Shown here piece by piece: positions 7,713 through 15,769 of a stretch of 32,768 nt of DNA (position 1 is the stretch's first letter; every line of letters starts with the position of its first letter). The stretch is from Flavobacteriales bacterium (GTDB lineage Bacteria > Bacteroidota > Bacteroidia > Flavobacteriales_E > Vicingaceae). A program made the translations under genes and the position numbers. The stretch lies in assembly GCA_026196775.1 (NCBI GenBank), contig JAPHUD010000008.1:1-32768 (forward strand). The letters run 5' to 3'. The notes below the pieces were generated by a model. The model saw nothing but the letters and a program-made list of their open reading frames with translations. It did not search any database and was not told the DNA's origin.

Positions 7713-8936
7713 TTATGAGAGTTTAAAATGTGTTGTTGCCATATTGCAAATTTCATCCCCAATTGATAAACAAGCTGTTGCAGCTGGAGAAGGGGCGTTT
7801 AAAACGTGTATGCTTTTATTTTTGTATTCAATTCTAAAATCATCTCTAGTATCACCATCCTGACTTAGTAACATAGCCCTAACACCTGCTCTTCCAGGTT
7901 TTATATCATCCATTGTAAGAGATGGAATCATACGTTGCAAGGTTTTTAAAAATAACTTTTTAGAAAAAGCTCTTCGGTATTCATCAAGTGCAAACATTGG
8001 GTTCTTGAATAATAACCTCCATGTTCCACAGTAGGTTAAGGCATCCCATGTATCTCTTAAACTAAAATCTGTTTTTCCGTAGCCTTCTCGCTTAAAAGTC
8101 ATAACAGCATTTGGACCACATTCAATATCTCCAGTTACCATTCTGGTAAAGTGTACTCCCAAAAATGGAAATTTAGGATTAGGAATAGGGTAGATTAAGT
8201 TTTTTACTTTATGTTTAGCTTGCTCTGTAAGTTCGTAATAATCACCTCTAAAACCAACTACTTTTTCTTTTAAATCAACACCGTCTTTTTTAGCCAACCT
8301 GTCGGCTTGTAAGCCACCGCAAAAAATCATATTTTTAGTGATGTAGCTATTTTTTGAAGTATTTACCTTAGTAGTAGCATCATTTTTATTATAAGAAAGC
8401 ACTTCTTCGCCCAACACAATTTTACTTTTGGGTTGAATTTCAGTAACTAATTCAGCCATTTTTTCAGTAGCAGCTCTAAAATCAATAATCCCGGTACAAG
8501 GCACCCAAATTCCGGCTATTCCTTTTACATGAGGTTCAATTTCTTTCAGTTTTTTGGCATCTATTTTTTCTATTCCTTCAGTATTATTGGCTAATCCATT
8601 TTCAAAAATTTTATCCATATAATCTAACTCACTTTCATCAACAGCAACCACTACTTTTCCGCAAACATCATGGCTGATATTGTATTTTTGAGCAAAAGCT
8701 ACTAATTGCTTTCTTCCATCAACACAAGTTTTTGCCTTAGCAGAACCGGGTTTGTAATATAATCCGGAATGAATTACTCCTGAATTATTTCCCGTTTGAT
8801 GGTCAGCTAATTTGGCTTCTTTTTCTATTAATAAAACTTTAAGCGAAGGGTATTTTAATTGAATTTTATAAGCAGTTGCGGCTCCAACAATTCCTCCACC
8901 TACTATGGTAATGTCGTATATTTCTTGAGTTGGCAT
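7713..8936 (-). CDS. lhgO: L-2-hydroxyglutarate oxidase (FAD-dependent)
   Basis: The 407 residues form a DAO-type FAD oxidoreductase that oxidises L-2-hydroxyglutarate to 2-oxoglutarate and feeds electrons to the respiratory chain. An N-terminal dinucleotide-binding loop GGGIVG (residues 13-18) is followed by the family hallmark HQTGNNSGVIHSGLYY from residue 46. The later segments FRGDYYEL, NPKFPFLGVHFTR and KPGRAGVRA are also typical of LhgO. Length agrees with E. coli LhgO (about 420). No signal peptide is present; the protein is expected on the cytoplasmic face of the membrane. It is the first gene of a two-gene unit with the YgjV-like protein, and is divergent from the aminotransferase at 9138. 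A TACTTTCG box upstream may be its -7 element. Confidence 0.93.
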   Translation of the reverse strand: MPTQEIYDITIVGGGIVGAATAYKIQLKYPSLKVLLIEKEAKLADHQTGNNSGVIHSGLYYKPGSAKAKTCVDGRKQLVAFAQKYNISHDVCGKVVVAVDESELDYMDKIFENGLANNTEGIEKIDAKKLKEIEPHVKGIAGIWVPCTGIIDFRAATEKMAELVTEIQPKSKIVLGEEVLSYNKNDATTKVNTSKNSYITKNMIFCGGLQADRLAKKDGVDLKEKVVGFRGDYYELTEQAKHKVKNLIYPIPNPKFPFLGVHFTRMVTGDIECGPNAVMTFKREGYGKTDFSLRDTWDALTYCGTWRLLFKNPMFALDEYRRAFSKKLFLKTLQRMIPSLTMDDIKPGRAGVRAMLLSQDGDTRDDFRIEYKNKSIHVLNAPSPAATACLSIGDEICNMATTHFKLS

Positions 8937-8965
8937 GGTTTAGAAATTCATATTAATTATGAGTG

Positions 8966-8973
8966 CGAAAGTA
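8966..8973 (-). promoter_or_regulatory. Candidate -7 box for lhgO
   Basis: The minus strand reads TACTTTCG, one mismatch from TAnnTTTG, 30 bases before the lhgO ATG. The TTTCG variant also appears upstream of the aminotransferase (9112-9119), sigma factor (10721-10728) and thiolase (20435-20442) genes. Confidence 0.3.
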
Positions 8974-9137
8974 TCAACATTTTTTTGCTTGGAGCATTAT
9001 TTTTGACATTATTTAAATTAGTTTTTACGAGAAATAAGGTTCTTAACATAGTGTTAATAAATTGTCCTGTTATTTTTTGAGTTTTGTCTGAATTTCAACT
9101 GATTGTTTTTCTAATTTCGTTTTTATTTATAAAAACT

Positions 9138-10421
9138 ATGGAACAAACTCAAAATATCGTGAACAACAAAGTATCTGTAATGGCTGAAAACCTTATTGGT
9201 TCAGAGATTATTAAATTAGCCGGAGAAGTAAAGGCAAAAATTGCTCAAGGTGAAAAAATTTATAACCTTACTATTGGAGATTTTAATCCTTCGCTTTTTC
9301 CTATACCTACAGCTTTAAAAAATGAAATTGTTGAAGCCTATGTTAATAATGAGACGAACTATCCTGCTGCCAATGGAGTGGAAGAGTTGAGAGTTCAAGT
9401 AGCAGAATTTTTAAAAACTAGACAAGGTTTAGATTACACTCCAAACAGTATTTTAATTTCTGGTGGAGCAAGACCATTAATTTACGCTTTATATCAAACC
9501 ATTATAGATAAAAACGATACGGTATTGTTTCCTGTTCCATCTTGGAATAACAATCATTATTCGCACCTTTCGGGAGCCAAGCAACAAATTATTGAAACCA
9601 AACCCGAAAATGATTTTATGCCTACAGCTGCTGAGCTAAAACCATATATAAAAGAGGCAACAATGATTGCGTTATGCTCTCCTTTAAATCCTACAGGAAC
9701 TACTTTCACAAAAGAAGGTTTGGCAGAAATTTGTCAATTGGTGTTGGAAGAAAACCAAAGAAGAGGAATTGATGAAAAACCACTTTACTTACTTTTCGAC
9801 CAAATATATTGGGTATTAACTTATGGAGAAACTCAACATTTTGATCCGGTTTCTTTATTTCCAGAAATGAGAGATTATACCATTTATATTGATGGGATTT
9901 CAAAAGCTTTTGCAGCAACAGGAGTAAGAGTTGGTTGGGCTTTTGGTCCACAAAAAGTTATGGATAAAATGAAAGCTATTTTAAGTCATGTTGGAGCATG
10001 GTCGCCAAAAGCAGAGCAAGTAGCTACAGCTAATTTTTTAGCTAATAAATCTGAAGTGAATGAATATCTTCATGCTTTTAAGAAAAACATCCACAAAAGA
10101 TTAGATGCTTTTTATATAGGAATGACAAAGTTAAAAGCGAAAGGTTACCATGTTGATGCAATTCCACCACAGGCAGCAATTTATTTAACAGTTAAGTTTG
10201 ATTTAGTTGGTAAAACTACTGCAAATGGTCATGTTTTGGAAAACATTGCAGATGTTACGGCTTATTTATTAAATAAAGCTCATATTGCTATTGTGCCTTT
10301 TTATGCTTTCGGAACATCAACATCATCACCATGGTATAGACTTTCTGTTGGTACAGCAGATTATAATGAGATTGATAATATGTTTGATTTAATTGAAGAA
10401 GCATTGGCGGAACTTCATTAA
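9138..10421 (+). CDS. Class I/II PLP-dependent aminotransferase
   Basis: The protein has 427 residues when started at the ATG at 9138. An in-frame TTG at 9084 would add 18 hydrophobic residues that overlap the promoter region, so I reject it. Fold type I aminotransferase features are present: YPAANGVEELR in the substrate region, CSPLNPTGT at about 180-188, Asp221 in DQIYW (pyridine nitrogen contact), the Schiff-base lysine in DGISKAFAATGVRVGW (Lys256, phosphate Arg264) and a carboxylate-binding Arg in SPWYRLSVG near the C-terminus. It would transfer an amino group between an amino acid and a 2-oxo acid. The substrate (aspartate, aromatic or other) is not readable. It is divergent from lhgO, which makes 2-oxoglutarate, the usual co-substrate; whether that neighbourhood means anything is open. 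Confidence 0.92.
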   Translation: MEQTQNIVNNKVSVMAENLIGSEIIKLAGEVKAKIAQGEKIYNLTIGDFNPSLFPIPTALKNEIVEAYVNNETNYPAANGVEELRVQVAEFLKTRQGLDYTPNSILISGGARPLIYALYQTIIDKNDTVLFPVPSWNNNHYSHLSGAKQQIIETKPENDFMPTAAELKPYIKEATMIALCSPLNPTGTTFTKEGLAEICQLVLEENQRRGIDEKPLYLLFDQIYWVLTYGETQHFDPVSLFPEMRDYTIYIDGISKAFAATGVRVGWAFGPQKVMDKMKAILSHVGAWSPKAEQVATANFLANKSEVNEYLHAFKKNIHKRLDAFYIGMTKLKAKGYHVDAIPPQAAIYLTVKFDLVGKTTANGHVLENIADVTAYLLNKAHIAIVPFYAFGTSTSSPWYRLSVGTADYNEIDNMFDLIEEALAELH

Positions 10422-10428
10422 ATTAATA

Positions 10429-10441
10429 AAATCAATGATTT
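10429..10441. promoter_or_regulatory. 13-base palindrome upstream of the small membrane gene
   Basis: The sequence AAATCA-A-TGATTT is a perfect palindrome with a one-base centre. It ends 13 bases before the -7 box at 10455-10462, just where a repressor or activator would contact the promoter. It could also be chance in AT-rich DNA. Confidence 0.3.
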
Positions 10442-10454
10442 AAAAATAAATTAT

Positions 10455-10462
10455 TAACTTTG
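10455..10462 (+). promoter_or_regulatory. -7 box directly before the start of the small membrane gene (leaderless type)
   Basis: TAACTTTG is a perfect TAnnTTTG match ending only five bases before the ATG at 10468. Transcription from it would begin at or next to the start codon, giving a leaderless or nearly leaderless mRNA. No -33 TTTG is visible. Confidence 0.5.
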
Positions 10463-10467
10463 GTTTC

Positions 10468-10695
10468 ATGTTTAGAAAAGGAATATCTATTTTATTAGCC
10501 ATATTAGTAGTGTTTTTCACTATTATGTCGCTATTAGCAATTTGGGACATTATAGAAGTGGAACACATTATTAGAAAGAGTCTTAGCTCCTTGTTCCTCA
10601 TATTTATTTCAGCAACGGTAATGCTGTTTATTTTTTCTGTTTTATATAAAGGCGGAGACGATAAAAATGTTAATCAAAACAATAATCCTCAATAA
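10468..10695 (+). CDS. Small two-helix membrane protein, unknown function
   Basis: The 75 residues hold two hydrophobic helices (about 6-26 and 40-62) joined by a charged loop with IEVEHIIRK, and end in a polar Asn-rich tail (KGGDDKNVNQNNN). I do not recognise a characterised family. The layout suggests both ends on the cytoplasmic side. It has its own -7 box immediately before the ATG and lies between the aminotransferase and the sigma factor in the same direction. The gap of 187 bases to the sigma gene contains a separate promoter, so it is probably monocistronic. Confidence 0.7.
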   Translation: MFRKGISILLAILVVFFTIMSLLAIWDIIEVEHIIRKSLSSLFLIFISATVMLFIFSVLYKGGDDKNVNQNNNPQ

Positions 10696-10698
10696 TTT

Positions 10699-10728
10699 TT
10701 TGATTTTTAAAATAAAATGGTAATTTCG
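10699..10728 (+). promoter_or_regulatory. Distal promoter candidate for the ECF sigma factor
   Basis: TTTG (10699-10702), 18 bases, then TAATTTCG (10721-10728) approximates the Bacteroidota -33/-7 pair. It would give a leader of about 145 bases. Within it, GGAAAC at 10764-10769 followed after 17 bases by TCG also resembles an ECF-type promoter, which would allow self-regulation. Confidence 0.4.
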
Positions 10729-10753
10729 TAACCCTTGTAACTTTATTAAATTA

Positions 10754-10861
10754 TTTCCGTTAAGGAAACTTGTAAATAAAAATATATCGCCTATAAGTAA
10801 TATCTACTCTTTTTTATAAAAACTTTTTTGAAACACTTTTCAATAAGAGTTAATTATTAAC
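10754..10861 (+). promoter_or_regulatory. Inverted-repeat-rich leader/operator region of the sigma factor gene
   Basis: Three perfect inverted repeats lie between the distal promoter and the ATG: TTTCC-N5-GGAAA (10754-10768), TTGAAA-CACT-TTTCAA (10828-10843) and GTTAAT-T-ATTAAC (10849-10861). The last two are separated by only five bases and end 21 bases before the start codon. They could be operators or contacts for a proximal promoter (TTTG at 10827-10830, then TAATTATT after 20 bases). Confidence 0.4.
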
Positions 10862-10882
10862 CAAAGAAAAAGGAGAGATATT

Positions 10883-11470
10883 ATGCAATTATCAAACTTC
10901 ACAGAAAAACAATTGGTACAAGCTTACCTTAAAGGTAACGAGTCTGCCATTGAAGAACTTATTAAGAGACATAAAAGTGCTGTATTTACATACATCATTT
11001 GCAAAGTTAGAAATGAAGCGCTTGCAGAAGATATCTTTCAAGATACTTTTATTAAAGTAATTAATACCATTAAACGTAAGAAATATAATGATGAAGGTAA
11101 GTTTTTACCTTGGGTAATGCGTATTGCACATAATCTTATTGTAGATCATTACAGAAAAAGTAATAGAATGAACACTACTACAGGTGGTGAGAATTTTGAT
11201 ATTTTTGACATAATTCAAAATACAGATAAAAATATAGAGCAACAGATGGAAAAGAAACAAACCTTAGAAGATGTTAAAGGTTTGATTAAGTATTTGCCAG
11301 ACGACCAAAAAGAAGTGTTAATGATGCGTTTGTATTTTGATATGAGTTTTAAAGAAATTTCTGAATCTACCAATGTTAGTATTAATACCGCTTTGGGAAG
11401 AATGCGATATGCTTTAATTAACCTTAGAAAAATGATAGAAGAGAATAATTTAAATATTTCTATTCACTAA
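10883..11470 (+). CDS. ECF-type sigma-70 family RNA polymerase sigma factor
   Basis: The 195 residues carry region 2 at about 25-95 (ELIKRHKSAVFTYI, EDIFQDTFIKV for core binding and LPWVMRIAHNLIVDHYRK for -10 recognition) and region 4 at about 130-185 (LPDDQKEVLMMRLY, then the helix-turn-helix FKEISESTNVSINTALGRM). There is no region 1 or 3, which defines the ECF group. Unusually for this phylum, the ATG is preceded by a strong Shine-Dalgarno-like AAGGAGAG with good spacing, supporting the start. No anti-sigma gene follows: the next gene is convergent and overlaps its 3' end by 21 bases. Activity is therefore probably controlled by its own promoter region or by an unlinked partner. Target genes are unknown. 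Confidence 0.92.
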   Translation: MQLSNFTEKQLVQAYLKGNESAIEELIKRHKSAVFTYIICKVRNEALAEDIFQDTFIKVINTIKRKKYNDEGKFLPWVMRIAHNLIVDHYRKSNRMNTTTGGENFDIFDIIQNTDKNIEQQMEKKQTLEDVKGLIKYLPDDQKEVLMMRLYFDMSFKEISESTNVSINTALGRMRYALINLRKMIEENNLNISIH

Positions 11471-12196
11471 TTGATTGTTGTTGGCTAGCAGATTGAAGTA
11501 TTTAGAGTTGGCATGTTTTTCTAAAATAGCTAGGTGTTCAATTTTATGACAATCTGTTCCAACAAGGTCAACCAAACCAGCATCAACCATTCGTTCAGCT
11601 ATTTTTTTTGTTTCCGGAGAGTAATGTCCAGTTAATGATAGTAAATTTAACTGAAGTAATATCCCTTTAGCTTTTAGTTCTTCGTATTTTTCAAAATTTT
11701 TATACCAATAACTATATCTTTCCGGATGAGCCAAAATAGGCTTGTACCCATGTGTTTGGAACTTAAAAACAATCTCCTGAAAGTTTTGAGGTTCTTGCAT
11801 AAAAGGCAATTCAAATAATACATGGTTATTGCCAAAAGTAAGTAATTGTTTATCGTCAATTATTTTTTCTAAGCCATCATCTAAGTTATATTCAGCAGCA
11901 GCTTCAATTTCAATAGAAATGTTTAAACGGGTTAGTTCAGCTCTTAATTTTTCCAAACCACCCAAAATAATTTCGGGAGTATTTTTATAATAATCGCACA
12001 TAATGTGTGGAGTAGTGATTATTTTTTTATATCCTAAACTTTTAAAAGTTCTTATAATTTCAATAGACTGCTCTAAAGATTGAGATCCATCATCAATACC
12101 AGGAATTAAATGCGAATGCATATCGGTTTTAAATACCGAAAAATCTATGACTGGAAATTGTTCTTTTTTGCTGAATATGTTTTTTAAAAAGTTCAA
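11450..12196 (-). CDS. CpsB/YwqE-type PHP-domain protein-tyrosine phosphatase
   Basis: The 248 residues form a metal-dependent PHP phosphatase of the CpsB/CapC/YwqE family, which dephosphorylates the tyrosine kinase that controls capsule export. Metal-binding motifs are visible: DMHSHLIPGIDDG (His27, His29), TTPH, EAAAEYN, LAHPERY and GTDCH. The ORF has no ATG before the metal motif; the likely start is the TTG at 12196, since an in-frame stop lies a few codons upstream and a perfect -7 box is at 12225-12232. It is the last gene of the nucleotide-sugar island and overlaps the convergent sigma factor gene by 21 bases. No BY-kinase gene is in the window. Confidence 0.9.
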   Translation of the reverse strand: MNFLKNIFSKKEQFPVIDFSVFKTDMHSHLIPGIDDGSQSLEQSIEIIRTFKSLGYKKIITTPHIMCDYYKNTPEIILGGLEKLRAELTRLNISIEIEAAAEYNLDDGLEKIIDDKQLLTFGNNHVLFELPFMQEPQNFQEIVFKFQTHGYKPILAHPERYSYWYKNFEKYEELKAKGILLQLNLLSLTGHYSPETKKIAERMVDAGLVDLVGTDCHKIEHLAILEKHANSKYFNLLANNNQLVNRNI

Positions 12197-12224
12197 TGGT
12201 TGAGGTTTGTTAATTGGAATTTAT

Positions 12225-12232
12225 CAAATTTA
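12225..12232 (-). promoter_or_regulatory. -7 box for the CpsB-type phosphatase
   Basis: The minus strand reads TAAATTTG, a perfect TAnnTTTG, about 30 bases before the TTG start, in the 51-base gap after the epimerase gene. The phosphatase may be expressed independently of the sugar genes. Confidence 0.45.
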
Positions 12233-12247
12233 CACATTTTCAAATTG

Positions 12248-13237
12248 TTACATTGTCACATTATCCTTAAACCAACCGATGGTTGTTTTTAAACCCTCAT
12301 CAATAGAAAAAGAAGGATGGTAATCGATTAGTTCTAGTGCTAATGAAATGTCTGCCAAAGAGTCTTTTACATCTCCTAAACGAGCTTCACGGTAAATTGG
12401 CTCCACTTTATTGCCAACAATGTTACGAATTTTAAAAAACAAATCATTAATAGTGGTTTTACCTCCATAAGCAATATTCATTACTTTTCCTTTTACATCT
12501 TTTTCGGTAAAAAGAGCTTTAATGTTTGCCTGAACTACATTTTCTACAAAAGTAAAGTCTCTGCTTTGTTCGCCATCACCATTGATAAAAGGAGATTCAT
12601 TTTTTAAAATAGCATCCATAAACAAAGGGATTGCAGCGGCATAAGGTCCGTTTGGACTTTGGTTAGGACCAAAAACATTAAAATAACGTAATCCAACTAC
12701 ATCTAATCCATAAGTTAATGCAAAAACATTAGCATATAATTCTTTGGTTCTTTTACTTACGGCATAAGGAGAAAGCTGCACACCAATTCTTTCTTCCACC
12801 TTAGGTAACTCTTTACTATCTCCATAAACAGAAGAAGAGCTTGCAAAAACAATACGTTTAATCTTGCTATCTTTTGCTGCGGTAAGGATATTTAAAAAAC
12901 CGGTTGCATTGGCTTCATGAGTTGCCAAAGGGTTTTCAATACTTCTGGGAACTGAGCCTAAAGCAGCTTGGTGAGAGATGTAATCAATTCCTTGAACTAC
13001 TTTTTTACAAGTTTCGAAATTGGTAACATCTCCTTCAATAAATTCAAAATTGGGTAAGCCAATAAATTTTTCAATGTTTTTTTTGTAGCCGTTAGAAAGA
13101 TTGTCTAAAACAATAATTTTCCCTGCGTTATGATTAATTAAATATTCAACTAAGTTAGAACCGATAAATCCAGCTCCACCTGTAACTAAAAAACTGAATT
13201 TGGAAATGTCTATGTTATGAAAAGCGTTTTGATACAT
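12248..13237 (-). CDS. WbpP/TviC-like UDP-HexNAc(A) 4-epimerase
   Basis: The 329 residues are an extended short-chain dehydrogenase. It has the NAD loop TGGAGFIG (residues 19-26), the WbpP-type stretch HQAALGSVPRSI at 89-100, SSSSVYG, and the catalytic YxxxK (Tyr158, Lys162). WbpP (Pseudomonas) and TviC (Salmonella Vi antigen) interconvert UDP-GlcNAc/GalNAc or their uronic acids at C4. Beside a WbpO/TviB-type dehydrogenase, the likely product is UDP-GalNAcA. It starts 8 bases after the dTDP-glucose dehydratase stop, so the two are co-transcribed. Whether the substrate is the sugar or the uronate cannot be settled from sequence. Confidence 0.88.
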   Translation of the reverse strand: MYQNAFHNIDISKFSFLVTGGAGFIGSNLVEYLINHNAGKIIVLDNLSNGYKKNIEKFIGLPNFEFIEGDVTNFETCKKVVQGIDYISHQAALGSVPRSIENPLATHEANATGFLNILTAAKDSKIKRIVFASSSSVYGDSKELPKVEERIGVQLSPYAVSKRTKELYANVFALTYGLDVVGLRYFNVFGPNQSPNGPYAAAIPLFMDAILKNESPFINGDGEQSRDFTFVENVVQANIKALFTEKDVKGKVMNIAYGGKTTINDLFFKIRNIVGNKVEPIYREARLGDVKDSLADISLALELIDYHPSFSIDEGLKTTIGWFKDNVTM

Positions 13238-13245
13238 TTTTCAGG

Positions 13246-14301
13246 TTAACGTTTTTCGTACTGCTGTTCGTAATAATTCTGGTAAACACCTGAAGTTACA
13301 TTGTTTAACCAATCTTCGTTTTTTAAATACCAATCTACAGTTTTCTCTATACCTTCTTCAAACTGAAGAGAAGGTTTCCAGCCTAATTCGTTTTGTAGTT
13401 TGGAGGCATCAATAGCATAACGCATATCATGTCCAGCTCTGTCTTTTACGTAAGTAATTAATTTTTCTGAAGTTCCTGCTTCACGATTTAGTTTTTTGTC
13501 CATTACCTTGCAAATCACTTTTATCAAATCGATATTCTTCCATTCGTTGTGTCCACCAATGTTATACGTTTCTCCAATTTTGGCCTTATGAAAAATAACA
13601 TCAATCGCTCTAGCATGGTCTTCTACCCAAAGCCAATCTCTAATATTTTCGCCTTTTCCGTAAACAGGCAACGATTTGTTGTTTTTAATGTTGTGAATAA
13701 AAAGAGGTATTAACTTTTCCGGAAATTGATGTGAACCGTAATTGTTAGAACAGTTGGAAATCACTATTGGTAATCCATAAGTATGATAATAAGCTCTAAC
13801 CAAATGGTCGGAGCTTGCTTTTGAAGCAGAGTAGGGACTACGAGGGTCGTAAGAGGTGGTTTCTTCAAACATTCCTTCACTTCCTAAACTCCCATACACT
13901 TCATCAGTTGAAACGTGGTAGAAAAGTTTTGATGACAAGTCAATCCAATTTGCTTTAGCTGCATTTAATAAGTTGGCTGTTCCAACAATATTGGTCATAA
14001 TGAAATCCATAGGACTAGCAATAGAACGATCAACATGTGATTCTGCTGCTAAATGAATTACAGCATCAAATTGATAGTTTTGAAATAATTGATGGATAAA
14101 ATCAGCATCAACAATATCACCTTTAATGAATTCGTAATTAGGAGAATTTTCAATATCTGTAAGATTAGCTAAATTACCAGCATAGGTTAATTTATCTAGG
14201 TTTACTATTTTATAATCAGGGTATTTATTTACAAATAGTCTGACTAAATGAGAACCGATAAATCCTGCTCCTCCTGTTACTAATATTGATTTTGAGTTCA
14301 T
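13246..14301 (-). CDS. rfbB: dTDP-glucose 4,6-dehydratase
   Basis: The 351 residues convert dTDP-glucose to dTDP-4-keto-6-deoxyglucose, the branch point to rhamnose and amino-deoxy sugars. Evidence: TGGAGFIGSH at 9-18, LDKLTYAGN (nucleotide and NAD contact), HLAAESHVDRSI, the catalytic STDEVYG at 131-137 (Asp133, Glu134) and YSASK at 157-161, plus FPEKLIPLFI and NIRDWLWVEDH, all hallmarks of RfbB/RmlB. The length is standard. The usual partners rmlA, rmlC and rmlD are not in this window, so they must lie elsewhere or a different deoxysugar is made. It sits 79 bases after the UDP-HexNAc dehydrogenase and 8 bases before the epimerase. Confidence 0.94.
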   Translation of the reverse strand: MNSKSILVTGGAGFIGSHLVRLFVNKYPDYKIVNLDKLTYAGNLANLTDIENSPNYEFIKGDIVDADFIHQLFQNYQFDAVIHLAAESHVDRSIASPMDFIMTNIVGTANLLNAAKANWIDLSSKLFYHVSTDEVYGSLGSEGMFEETTSYDPRSPYSASKASSDHLVRAYYHTYGLPIVISNCSNNYGSHQFPEKLIPLFIHNIKNNKSLPVYGKGENIRDWLWVEDHARAIDVIFHKAKIGETYNIGGHNEWKNIDLIKVICKVMDKKLNREAGTSEKLITYVKDRAGHDMRYAIDASKLQNELGWKPSLQFEEGIEKTVDWYLKNEDWLNNVTSGVYQNYYEQQYEKR

Positions 14302-14380
14302 AAAGTATGAAAGTTTGTAAAATTAATTTGTAAAATAAAAATAAGTAATATTCAACACTTAAAACTTATATTTTAAATTT

Positions 14381-15676
14381 CTATAAGCTCCAATAAGTCA
14401 ATTCTTTAATTTTTCCTCTGTAGATTCCTTTAATATCAACAATTACAGGTTTTTCTTTTGTAATCGATTTAAAATAAGCTTCATCTAAATTCAAATATTC
14501 TTTGTGATTAACAGCGATATAAACAGCATCATAATCATTACTAATGTTATCAACTAAGCCAAAACCATATTCTTCTTTTAATGATTCAGAATCTGCATGA
14601 GGGTCAACCACTTCTACTTTTGCACCAAATGAAATTAATTCATTGATTACATCGCATACTTTAGAGTTTCGGATATCACTTACATCTTCTTTAAAAGTTG
14701 CTCCCATTACCAATACTTTTGATTCGCTAATGTGTTTACCTTGAGCTATAATTTTTTTAACGGTTTGTTTAGCTGTATAGGCTCCCATGGAATCGTTTAC
14801 AAATCGCCCAGCATTAATAATTTGAGCGTGATAACCTAATTCTTTGGCTTTATAAGTTAAATAATATGGATCAACACCAATACAATGTCCGCCAACTAAG
14901 CCAGGGAAAAATTTTAAGAAATTCCATTTAGTTCCTGCCGCTTCTAAAACATCATATGTGTTTATCCCCATTTTATTGAAGATGATAGAAAGTTCATTTA
15001 CCAAGGCAATATTTAAATCTCTTTGAGTGTTTTCTATAATTTTAGCAGCTTCTGCAACTTTTATAGATGCAGCTCTATGAACTCCTGCGGTAACAACACT
15101 TTCGTAAACTTTAGCAATTTCTTCTAACGATTCAGCGCAACAACCAGAAACTACTTTAGTAACATTTGTTAAAGTATGCGTAGTATCTCCTGGATTAATT
15201 CTTTCGGGAGAGTAGCCTATCATAAAGTCATCTCTAAATTTTAATCCTGATACTTCTTCCAATATAGGTATACAATCTTCTTCGGTACAACCTGGGTATA
15301 CAGTAGATTCATAGACAACATAATCGCCTTTTTTCAATACTTGTCCAACTGTTTTAGATGCTCCTAAAAGTGGAGATAAATCTGGTAATTTATGAGAATT
15401 GATTGGAGTAGGAACAGCAACTACAAAAAAAGTAACATCCTTTAAATCATTTAAATCTGCTGTAAAATGAATGTCACAACCCTCAAAAGCAGCAGGTTCT
15501 AACTCTTCACTCGGGTCGATGTTATTACGCATCATATCTACTCTTTTTTGGTTGATATCAAAACCAACCACTTTCATTTTCCTAGCAAATTCAAGAGCGA
15601 TAGGTAAGCCTACATATCCTAAACCAATAACAGCTATTTTAGTTTCTTTGTTTATTAATTTACTGTAAATACTCAT
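14381..15676 (-). CDS. UDP-N-acetylhexosamine 6-dehydrogenase (WbpO/TviB type)
   Basis: The 431-residue enzyme of the UDP-glucose/GDP-mannose dehydrogenase superfamily oxidises the C6 hydroxyl of a UDP-HexNAc to a carboxylate with two NAD. It shows the Rossmann loop GLGYVG (18-23), the linking-helix motif VAEAAKIIENTQRDLNIALVNE (Lys212 region) and the active-site Cys265 in GGHCIGVDPYY. The NTQRD form and the KWNFLKFFPGL segment are typical of the WbpO/TviB branch (UDP-GalNAc/UDP-GlcNAc) rather than UDP-glucose dehydrogenase. With the neighbouring 4-epimerase it would make UDP-GalNAcA, and with WbpB/WbpD it would supply UDP-GlcNAcA. The gap of 101 bases upstream contains a TATATTTG box, suggesting an internal promoter. 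Confidence 0.92.
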   Translation of the reverse strand: MSIYSKLINKETKIAVIGLGYVGLPIALEFARKMKVVGFDINQKRVDMMRNNIDPSEELEPAAFEGCDIHFTADLNDLKDVTFFVVAVPTPINSHKLPDLSPLLGASKTVGQVLKKGDYVVYESTVYPGCTEEDCIPILEEVSGLKFRDDFMIGYSPERINPGDTTHTLTNVTKVVSGCCAESLEEIAKVYESVVTAGVHRAASIKVAEAAKIIENTQRDLNIALVNELSIIFNKMGINTYDVLEAAGTKWNFLKFFPGLVGGHCIGVDPYYLTYKAKELGYHAQIINAGRFVNDSMGAYTAKQTVKKIIAQGKHISESKVLVMGATFKEDVSDIRNSKVCDVINELISFGAKVEVVDPHADSESLKEEYGFGLVDNISNDYDAVYIAVNHKEYLNLDEAYFKSITKEKPVIVDIKGIYRGKIKELTYWSL

Positions 15677-15769
15677 GTTTTGTGTTTAAAGTTAAATGTT
15701 TGATAAATGTTTGAGGTTTGAAGTTCTAATAATTTCTACCAACTTCTTCGCCTTCTTAATTTCAAAATT

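Noticed and set aside
9084-9137. TTG start adding 18 residues to the aminotransferase
   Set aside because: The extension covers the promoter region (TAATTTCG at 9112-9119) and is a poor hydrophobic leader; ATG at 9138 gives the normal family N-terminus.
13150-14285. Similar DNA at about 13150-13190 and 14245-14285 as a repeat element
   Set aside because: Both encode the conserved TGGAGFIGS nucleotide loop of two related SDR enzymes; the similarity is protein-driven.
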